A stretch of DNA of 8,451 nucleotides, taken from positions 1 through 8,451 of the forward strand of contig CAJYOV010000450.1 of the NCBI GenBank assembly GCA_913776405.1. The letters are read 5' to 3'. The position numbers and the translations under genes were made by a program. Below, one piece after another: positions 1-6,095 of this stretch; position 1 is the first letter of the stretch, and each line of letters starts with the position of its first letter. The notes beneath the pieces are model-generated. The model did not search any database. It saw only the letters and a list, made by a program, of their open reading frames with translations, and was not told the origin of the DNA. The stretch comes from Pseudobdellovibrionaceae bacterium. Its GTDB lineage: Bacteria > Bdellovibrionota > Bdellovibrionia > Bdellovibrionales > JAMPXM01.

Positions 1-213
1 GACATGGGTATCGCGACAGAGCGCCCAATCCGTATGGGTGGTCCTGAAATCGAATCGAACACATCTACTAGAAACGATAACTCAACTCACAACGACAAGG
101 TGTTTAACCAAGCTCTTGTGGGGCCGCAGAAGCGAAATCAACTTGTCGAAGTCAGTCCCGTTTGGCTGCAAATCCAATACGGCATCTGTCTGAACGCAAG
201 TTGCGGGGAATAA
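1..213 (+). CDS. 3' end of an upstream gene, possibly a TadE/TadG-like pseudopilin (partial)
   Basis: Frame 1 is open from the first base of the window to a TAA at 211-213, giving about 70 C-terminal residues. The first in-frame ATG (position 4) has no visible Shine-Dalgarno site, so the true start is probably upstream of the window. The segment is polar, rich in Asn, Ser and Thr, with no membrane span. It ends in an aromatic/hydrophobic stretch (VWLQIQYGICLNASCGE) holding two cysteines five positions apart. A cysteine-bearing tail and a place just before cpaB would suit a secreted TadE/TadG-type minor pseudopilin of the same operon, but this is inference from context and a weak impression of the C-terminal motif. 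The stop lies 19 bases before the cpaB start, so the two genes are probably co-transcribed. That the segment is coding is fairly likely; its function is uncertain. Confidence 0.55.
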   Translation, partial: DMGIATERPIRMGGPEIESNTSTRNDNSTHNDKVFNQALVGPQKRNQLVEVSPVWLQIQYGICLNASCGE

Positions 214-232
214 GGGAAGGATCTCGGGGGAT

Positions 233-1183
233 ATGCAAGGAAGTCAGACTCGAACATTATGGATCTCGGTGGGCGCCGCCCTCTTGGCGATCTTCCTTCT
301 TTACTCTTGGTCGCAAGAGCAAAAGACAGCGATGGCGAAGAAATTCGGCGCAACAAAACGCGTGGTGGTCGCAAGCCAAGACATCGCGGAAATGGAAACG
401 ATCGACGAATCGAAGCTCGATTATGTGGATCAGCCTGTGGATTTCATTCAGCCAGATGCGATCTCGGAGCCAGAGGGCGCCGTTGGTCAAGTTGCTGCGG
501 TTCCAATTAAAAAAGGCGAACAGCTTCTCCAAACGAAATTGCTCCTGCCTGGTGCTGAGACCGGCCTTTCGATGGAAATCTCGCCAGGTAAGCGTGGTAT
601 CGCTCTTCCCGTCGATGATATTCGTGGCGTTACGCGATTACTCAAGCCTGGCGACCGCATCGATATCATCGCTGCGCTTGATTATGGTAAGGGCCAAGAC
701 GCTCGCCGTGAAGTTCGCACGATTCTTCAAGACGTGGTCGTTCTTGCAACAGGCTTGAATGTCGTGAACAAGATCCCGCGTCGCTTCGAACTCGATGGTA
801 ACGGCAAGACCGTCAACCGCATCAACTTAAGTGCAAACACGAATTTCTCGACAATCACGGTCGAAGCCAAACCAGAGGATGCGCAACAGCTTGTCTACAT
901 TCTCGCGACTTCACCTGGAAGTCTCTTTACGGTTCTTCGTCATCCGAACGATCGCCTTCAGGCTCCGACACGGATTACGACGGTCGAAGATGTGCTAGCG
1001 AAGCCGCAGTTAACGCGAGTGCCAGCTGCTGCGCCTGCAGCACCGACGCTTCAAGGTATGAACGCGCCTGCGGCACAACCGCAAGCGATGCCGCAACAAG
1101 CGCCAGCTTTCTCGCCGCCGCAACGTCAGGAATCTCGACCGACGAAGCTGCCGCAGAAGAGAACTCGCTATCAAGATCTGTAG
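233..1183 (+). CDS. cpaB: Flp pilus assembly protein CpaB (RcpC/SAF-domain family)
   Basis: The product is a 316-residue Tad pilus assembly protein, expected to be anchored in the inner membrane with its bulk in the periplasm, where CpaB/RcpC proteins support the secretin. Residues 8-25 form one hydrophobic N-terminal segment (signal anchor). Residues about 42-105 look like a SAF domain (KRVVVASQDIAEMETI, then VPIKKGEQLL). Residues about 115-255 form the RcpC/CpaB domain, with a family-typical stretch around LLKPGDRIDIIAALDYG at 136-152. The tail from about 263 is low-complexity Pro/Ala/Gln-rich and ends in a basic segment. The tail makes the protein somewhat longer than the conserved core needs. 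The start is supported by purine-rich AGGGAAGGA about 12 bases upstream and by the membrane segment beginning directly after it. cpaC follows after 69 bases, the usual Tad order. Confidence 0.93.
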   Translation: MQGSQTRTLWISVGAALLAIFLLYSWSQEQKTAMAKKFGATKRVVVASQDIAEMETIDESKLDYVDQPVDFIQPDAISEPEGAVGQVAAVPIKKGEQLLQTKLLLPGAETGLSMEISPGKRGIALPVDDIRGVTRLLKPGDRIDIIAALDYGKGQDARREVRTILQDVVVLATGLNVVNKIPRRFELDGNGKTVNRINLSANTNFSTITVEAKPEDAQQLVYILATSPGSLFTVLRHPNDRLQAPTRITTVEDVLAKPQLTRVPAAAPAAPTLQGMNAPAAQPQAMPQQAPAFSPPQRQESRPTKLPQKRTRYQDL

Positions 1184-1252
1184 TGGGCACTTTGAGCCTC
1201 GGTTCTGTAAGAGAAAAGTTTTTTTGAGGTCTTTGGGGATAAGGACGGGGAT

Positions 1253-2860
1253 ATGAAAATGAATCAAATTCGAGTTGCAGTGCTAGCCTCAGCGCTCATC
1301 GTGTCTTTGACGACACCGCTGGCTGGCTTTGCACAAGAAGAAGACTCCGCACCTACCAAAAAAGAAGAGGTCGTCGTTGGCGCGCCTCTTCCACTCGATC
1401 AGAACAAGCCTGCTGATGCGCCCGATAAAGCATTTGGTGAACTCGACAAGATCGATCCAAAGCGCGAAAAGACCCTCCCTCTTTTCGTGGGCATCGAACA
1501 GAACGAGCAGCTCTTATTCTTGCCGCCCAACGCAAAGTTCAAGGGTGATTTCAAAAAAGTCACGAAAGTGCAGATTGATCGCTCGACCAACACACTTCGT
1601 TTTCAACCGCAGAAAGCCGGCTTTGCTTCGCTTTTGATCTACAACGAAAAAGATCAGAAAATTTACGAGTTCCGCCTCGACGTGCAAAAGACGAATTACG
1701 CGAAAGTCGCGCAAGAAATCAAAGCGCTTCTTGGTGACATCGAAGGGATCACGATCAAGATCATCAACAACAAAGTCGTTGTCGATGGTCAGGTTCTCAC
1801 GGTTCGCGATCTCAACCGCATCATTGCGGTCGTCACTCAGTATGGCGATAAGGTTGCCTCGAATTTGGCGACACTCTCCCCTATTCTCCAGCGCAAGATC
1901 GCGCAAGCGATTGCAAATGACATCAATAACCCGGAAGTCACAGTTCGCGCCGTGAATGACAAGTTCATTCTTGAAGGCTCCGTTGGTGATGCGGTCGAGA
2001 AAGACCGCTGCCAAGCGATCGCTGAAATGTATGTCCCTGATATCGTCAAGGAAGCAGGCGAGAACGCGGGCGTCATCGTAAAACTTAAGAAGCAATATGT
2101 TTTGAACTTGATCCAGATCAAAGCGGCGCCGCCGAAAGATCCGGGCAAGATCATTCAGCTTGTCGTTCACTACGTCGAACTCAACAAGAACTTTGAGAAG
2201 AGCTTTAAATTCCAGTGGACACCGACGTTGTCAGACGGCTCAGGTGTAAGCTTCGAGAGCGATAGCCGCTCACCAAGTTCAGTTGTCAGTTCCATCACAG
2301 GTGTCATCTCGAACCTGTTGCCAAAGTTGAACTGGGCAAAACAGTACGGCCATGCGCGAGTTCTTCAGAGCACAAGCTTGATCGTTCTCGACGGTCAAAA
2401 GGGTGACCTAAACAACATCACGAAAGTTCCTTACGTAACGGCAAACACTCAAGGTCAAGCGATCACTCAGTTTGAGAACACGGGCCTGAAAACTTCGATC
2501 ACTCCCGCGATCTTGAACCCGCGCTCTGACAGTATCCGACTGCAGATCGACTTCTCGATGACGAGTCTCCTCGGCACGACTGACGCAGGCCCTATGACGT
2601 CGCAGAGTGCGATGACCACGACGATTGTCGTGCGTAGCGGTCAGTCTGCAGCCGTCGGCGGCCTTATCACCAACTCGACGGGTACAGACTACAACAAGCT
2701 TCCGAAGAACAATGCAAACGACCCGATCGTGTCTCTCTTCGCCTCTAAAGCGTTCCAGAGAAACCAATCGCAGTTCGTTGTCTTCGTCACGCCGATGATT
2801 AAGGCGAGTGCGAGCCAAGGCGCAGAAAAAGTGAAAGAAAAATTCCGCCTGAAGGATTGA
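1253..2860 (+). CDS. cpaC: Tad pilus secretin CpaC (RcpA), outer-membrane channel
   Basis: The product is a 535-residue secretin-family protein, expected to form the multimeric outer-membrane pore through which the Flp pilus passes. A Sec signal peptide covers residues 1-27, with likely cleavage after GFA; there is no lipobox. Residues about 72-145 match the N-terminal domain of pilus/type II secretins (LPLFVGIEQNEQLLFLPP). Residues about 150-265 hold two BON-like segments (ITIKIINNKVVVDGQV and VTVRAVNDKFILEGSV). The secretin domain runs from about 360 to 517, with VPYVTANTQGQAITQFENTG, then TTIVVRSGQSAAVGGLI, and the closing QFVVFVTPMI strand. The glycine/proline-rich element normally found before the last strands is replaced by a divergent, Asn-rich stretch at 484-494. 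AAGGA at 1241-1245 sits 7 bases before the ATG, and the signal peptide begins there. Length is normal for the family. Confidence 0.93.
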   Translation: MKMNQIRVAVLASALIVSLTTPLAGFAQEEDSAPTKKEEVVVGAPLPLDQNKPADAPDKAFGELDKIDPKREKTLPLFVGIEQNEQLLFLPPNAKFKGDFKKVTKVQIDRSTNTLRFQPQKAGFASLLIYNEKDQKIYEFRLDVQKTNYAKVAQEIKALLGDIEGITIKIINNKVVVDGQVLTVRDLNRIIAVVTQYGDKVASNLATLSPILQRKIAQAIANDINNPEVTVRAVNDKFILEGSVGDAVEKDRCQAIAEMYVPDIVKEAGENAGVIVKLKKQYVLNLIQIKAAPPKDPGKIIQLVVHYVELNKNFEKSFKFQWTPTLSDGSGVSFESDSRSPSSVVSSITGVISNLLPKLNWAKQYGHARVLQSTSLIVLDGQKGDLNNITKVPYVTANTQGQAITQFENTGLKTSITPAILNPRSDSIRLQIDFSMTSLLGTTDAGPMTSQSAMTTTIVVRSGQSAAVGGLITNSTGTDYNKLPKNNANDPIVSLFASKAFQRNQSQFVVFVTPMIKASASQGAEKVKEKFRLKD

Positions 2861-2952
2861 TCCGGGTCCAGCTTCTGAAGAAAGTTGACTAGACCCGACT
2901 CGTTTCGGGTCAGGTTTGTGCCGATAAGCCTTGGTAGACACGAGGGGCTTTC
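2861..2952 (+). promoter_or_regulatory. cpaC-to-cpaEF gap with a hairpin and a competing third arm
   Basis: This 92-base gap holds a 7-bp perfect stem: GACCCGA at 2892-2898 and TCGGGTC at 2905-2911, with a 6-base loop. A second copy of the 3' arm, CGGGTC at 2863-2868, lies just after the cpaC stop and could pair with the same central arm (2892-2897). Two mutually exclusive structures are therefore possible. The hairpin is not followed by a T tract, so it is not a standard intrinsic terminator. It could act as an attenuator, an mRNA-processing or stability element, or a protein site that sets the expression of the ATPase gene relative to the secretin. GCCGATAA at 2920-2927 matches the -10 box of FliA (sigma-28) promoters, but no matching -35 box is seen at the right distance. 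The structure is visible; its role is inferred. Confidence 0.4.
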
Positions 2953-5169
2953 ATGGCTGTGAATCCAAATTCCCACATCATTGCGGTTACCGGCGGTAAA
3001 GGTGGCGTTGGAAAAAGCGTTTTCAGCGCCAATCTTGCGTTCGCGTTCCTGATGGAAATGCGCGCACCCACCCTGCTTGTCGATCTTGATGCGCAATCAT
3101 GCGGCGATCAGAACGTCATCCTCGGAATTCGCGAACCGCGCACGATGACAGATCTTTGCAACTTCACGGGTTCGATTACGGCAGCGACGCTGCCACAAGT
3201 TGTATCTCAACACCCAGGTACGAACCTCGGTTACGTGGCCGCCGTCAAAGGCAGCACGGATGCATCGCTCAACGTGTCGCCTGAGCAGGCTGTAAAGCAG
3301 CTCGAGACCTTATCGAACATGTATCGCTTCATCATTGTCGACGTTGGTTACAACATGACGCCGACCCAGATGGCAGTCATCGAGAAAGCAACTGCACTTC
3401 TTGTCGTGACGACACCGGAGCCGCTCGCCTTCAACCAAACCGTTCGCCTGATGACAGATCTTATGGCCGCAAGCCTTCCAACAGATATGTTGCAAGTCGT
3501 GGTCAACAAAGCGAGCGCAACGGGTATCGCGCCTGCGACGATCGGCAATCAACTTCGTAAACCGATCCTAGGCGTGATCCCACAGGATGACGTCACAGCG
3601 AGTGCTTCGCTTCAGCGGTCAGCTCCGTTTGTTGTGTCAGCAACGCGGTCTCCGATTGCGGCTGCGCATTTCGATGTGGTTCGTAAGCTTACGGGCGGCC
3701 TGCTTCAGCAACTAAAAGCAACGGCGCGTCCGCAGGCACTTAAATTTAAAAAAGAAGGTCCTTCACAAGAAGCGTCGACGTCGTCTCGCAGTAAGATGCC
3801 GACGAATGTGGACCCACGTACAGCGCTGAAGCTGACAGTCCACCAAGAACTCATCAAGGCGATGGACCTTAAAAAAGGCATCACCGACACACAAGGCGAT
3901 CCGCAAAAGGAAGCCGAGCTTCGCAAAAAAACAAATGCAACTATCTCGCAACTTGTCGACAAAGAAGCTCCGGGCATGGGGCGTGAAGAGCGCGCGGGCA
4001 TTATCGAAGAAGTCTTGAACGAAGCTCTCGGTCTTGGCCCGCTTGAGCAACTTCTTGAGGATCCAGCCGTCACCGAAATTATGGTGAATGGCCACCGTCG
4101 CATTTACATCGAGAAAAATGGTAAGACGCAGATTTCGCCGGTCACGTTCACGTCGAATTTCCATTTGAGAAAAGTGATTGAACGGATCGTTCAGCCGCTA
4201 GGTCGTCAAATCAATGAGAGCGTTCCTTATGTCGATGCTCGCTTGAAAGACGGCTCCCGTGTAAATGCGGTCATTGAGCCCCTTGCGATCGACGGCCCCG
4301 CTGTCACGATCCGGAAATTCCGGAAGACACCGGTCACGGCTGAAACTTATGTCAATGAGTGGAAGGCCATCACGCCAAACATGATGGAATTCCTCCGCAT
4401 CTGCGTGCAGAACAAATTGAATATCATTATCTCAGGCGGTACCGGTTCCGGTAAAACCACCCTTCTCAATACGCTCTCGGGCTTTATCGGCGCCGATGAC
4501 CGCGTAGTGACGATCGAGGATGCTGCCGAACTTCAATTGAAACAAGATCATGTCGTGCGACTCGAAACCCGCCCCGCCAATATGGAAGGTGCTGGAGCCG
4601 TGACGATCCGAGATCTCGTTAAGAACTCGCTTCGTATGCGCCCGGATCGCATTGTCGTCGGCGAATGTCGTGACGGCGCGGCCCTCGACATGTTGTCCGC
4701 GATGAGCACGGGCCACGATGGTTCTATGACAACCGTTCACGCAAACAACCCGAAAGAAGCGATCGGTCGCCTCGAGACACTCTGTATGATGGCCGGTATG
4801 GATTTACCTGCCAAAGCGATTCGCGAGCAAATCGTAGGCGCCGTAAACCTAATCATTCAGATTCAACGACTCTCAGATGGCTCGAGAAAAATCATCAGCA
4901 TCTCTGAAGTCCAGGGCCTTCAAGGTGACATCGTCACTCAGCAGGAAGTCTTCCGCTTCGTCGAAAAGAGTTTCGATAAGAACAGAAAGATTATTGGCCA
5001 GTTCCAAGCGACAGGCTTGATTCCAAAGTTCATCGAGAAGTTCGAGAAAAAAGGGATCGTTATCCCAAAAACGTTGTTCTCAAACGACGTCGCGCAAGCT
5101 CCGGCAGGTGCCGCTGCGCCAGCTGCACAGCCGACTGATCTGAAGAAAGCTTCAGGCGGAGGATCGTAA
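2953..5169 (+). CDS. cpaF: TadZ (CpaE, MinD/ParA-like) fused to TadA (CpaF) motor ATPase
   Basis: One 738-residue frame carries two Tad ATPases. Residues 8 to about 255 are a MinD/ParA-type P-loop domain: a deviant Walker A GGKGGVGKS with K16 and K21, D44 in LLVDLDAQ, and D130 in IIVDVGYN. It lacks the N-terminal receiver-like domain usual in CpaE. A charged, Ser-rich linker (about 258-285) leads to a full TadA/CpaF secretion ATPase. This has Walker A GTGSGKTT at 496-503, Walker B RIVVGE with E571, a His-box-like STGHDGSMTTVHAN at 585-598, and an N-terminal domain with ITEIMVNG-type sequence around 375. The last 35 residues are Ala/Pro/Gly-rich. The known TadZ role is placing the machine at the cell pole; TadA hydrolyses ATP to drive pilin assembly on TadB. 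GAGGGG at 2942-2947 supports the start. The frame has no break at the junction. Symbol given for the larger half. Confidence 0.93.
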   Translation: MAVNPNSHIIAVTGGKGGVGKSVFSANLAFAFLMEMRAPTLLVDLDAQSCGDQNVILGIREPRTMTDLCNFTGSITAATLPQVVSQHPGTNLGYVAAVKGSTDASLNVSPEQAVKQLETLSNMYRFIIVDVGYNMTPTQMAVIEKATALLVVTTPEPLAFNQTVRLMTDLMAASLPTDMLQVVVNKASATGIAPATIGNQLRKPILGVIPQDDVTASASLQRSAPFVVSATRSPIAAAHFDVVRKLTGGLLQQLKATARPQALKFKKEGPSQEASTSSRSKMPTNVDPRTALKLTVHQELIKAMDLKKGITDTQGDPQKEAELRKKTNATISQLVDKEAPGMGREERAGIIEEVLNEALGLGPLEQLLEDPAVTEIMVNGHRRIYIEKNGKTQISPVTFTSNFHLRKVIERIVQPLGRQINESVPYVDARLKDGSRVNAVIEPLAIDGPAVTIRKFRKTPVTAETYVNEWKAITPNMMEFLRICVQNKLNIIISGGTGSGKTTLLNTLSGFIGADDRVVTIEDAAELQLKQDHVVRLETRPANMEGAGAVTIRDLVKNSLRMRPDRIVVGECRDGAALDMLSAMSTGHDGSMTTVHANNPKEAIGRLETLCMMAGMDLPAKAIREQIVGAVNLIIQIQRLSDGSRKIISISEVQGLQGDIVTQQEVFRFVEKSFDKNRKIIGQFQATGLIPKFIEKFEKKGIVIPKTLFSNDVAQAPAGAAAPAAQPTDLKKASGGGS
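5158..5162 (+). promoter_or_regulatory. tadB ribosome binding site inside the end of the fused ATPase gene
   Basis: GGAGG lies within the codons for the final Gly-Gly-Gly-Ser of the upstream protein, 10 bases before the tadB ATG. Stop and next start are only 3 bases apart. This arrangement suggests translational coupling, so that motor and platform are made together. Confidence 0.6.
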
Positions 5170-5172
5170 GTT

Positions 5173-6072
5173 ATGAACCCGATCGACCTTTTAGTTTCAA
5201 AAATCGTGGGCAATGACTTCCTGATCATTCCGATTGTTGCGATTTTAATTTTCGTCGTGGCTTATCTATGGTCGGACCGAATCATTCTCTGGCTCCATGA
5301 TCGAAGCTTAGGTCAACGCGCCGAAGTCCTTCGCTTGATGGAACTGATGTTCGTTCAAACGGACGAGCGTAAAGTCACGATGATGATGATGGTCTCAAGC
5401 TTCGGTTTGGGCGCCCTCTTCTTCCTCGTGTTTTGGCCGAACGTTTTAATCGGCACCATCATCGGTTGTGGCGTTACGATCGCCATGTGGTCGGTACCGA
5501 AGCTCATCTTCCAACATCTTTGGGAAAAGCGTTGCACAGCGTTCACAGACCAAATGGTCGACGGTATGACGTTGATGGCAAACGGCGTGAAAGCGGGCCT
5601 TTCCGTTCAGCAGTGTATGGAACGCGTGAAAGACAATATGCCGAATCCGATCTCTCAGGAATTCGGCCTGGTTCTTTCCGAAGTTCAAGTCGGTCGCGGG
5701 ATGGCCGACGCTTTGAATGACCTTGGCATGCGAATTCCCCGGCCAGACGTCCAGATGTTCGTGACTTGCGTGAACATCTTGAGCGAGACCGGCGGCAACC
5801 TTGCGGAAACTTTTCAAACGATCACCTACACGATTCGTGAGCGCCAGAAGATCGAAAAGAAAATCGATGCGATGACGGCACAGGGTGTAACCCAAGGAAT
5901 CATCATTACATTGATCCCGTTCGGCCTCTTGGGCGCGTTCGCGATCGTTGACCCAACTTACGTCGAGCCCCTCTTCACCACTGCTCTAGGCATCTTCGCT
6001 CTGTTCATCATGCTAGCCCTCCAAGTAATCGGTGGATTGATGATTCGGAAGGTTGTTAAGATACAAGTGTAA
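5173..6072 (+). CDS. tadB: Tad pilus inner-membrane platform protein TadB
   Basis: The product is a 299-residue member of the type II secretion F (T2SSF) family, the inner-membrane platform that the TadA motor acts on. Hydrophobic segments lie at about 15-33, 69-88, 90-107, 238-259 and 267-291. The T2SSF domain spans about 123-250, with the characteristic run from FTDQMVDGMTLMANGVKAGL through PRPDVQMFVTCVNILSETGG to the helix IRERQKIEKKIDAMTAQG. The order of segments and the C-terminal VIGGLMIRKVVKIQV fit TadB better than TadC. The start follows the upstream stop by 3 bases, and an N-terminal membrane helix follows directly. A TadC partner would normally come next, but a secreted YD-repeat gene follows instead. 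Confidence 0.92.
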   Translation: MNPIDLLVSKIVGNDFLIIPIVAILIFVVAYLWSDRIILWLHDRSLGQRAEVLRLMELMFVQTDERKVTMMMMVSSFGLGALFFLVFWPNVLIGTIIGCGVTIAMWSVPKLIFQHLWEKRCTAFTDQMVDGMTLMANGVKAGLSVQQCMERVKDNMPNPISQEFGLVLSEVQVGRGMADALNDLGMRIPRPDVQMFVTCVNILSETGGNLAETFQTITYTIRERQKIEKKIDAMTAQGVTQGIIITLIPFGLLGAFAIVDPTYVEPLFTTALGIFALFIMLALQVIGGLMIRKVVKIQV

Positions 6073-6095
6073 GCAGAAGAGAGAAGGAGCTTTCG

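Noticed and set aside
162..758. 198-codon + strand frame overlapping the start of cpaB
   Set aside because: The product is Ser/Arg/Trp-rich with no family features; the overlapping frame encodes a recognisable CpaB.
1184..1252. Terminator between cpaB and cpaC, suggested by a run of seven T
   Set aside because: No stable GC-rich stem precedes the T run; only a weak CCTC/GAGG pairing with a very long loop is possible.
1514..2170. Long antisense open frame (218 codons) opposite cpaC, and similar ones at 2408-2941 and 6516-7187
   Set aside because: They lie opposite secure genes with clear domains, lack plausible protein features, and are what codon bias produces on the opposite strand.
3796..3798. 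Internal ATG (residue 282) as a separate start for the TadA half
   Set aside because: No Shine-Dalgarno sequence precedes it and the frame is continuous with the TadZ half, so a single fusion product is the simpler reading.
4311..4323. Palindrome CCGGAAATTCCGG inside the ATPase gene
   Set aside because: It encodes the conserved IRKFRK region of TadA and is likely a coincidence of codon choice.
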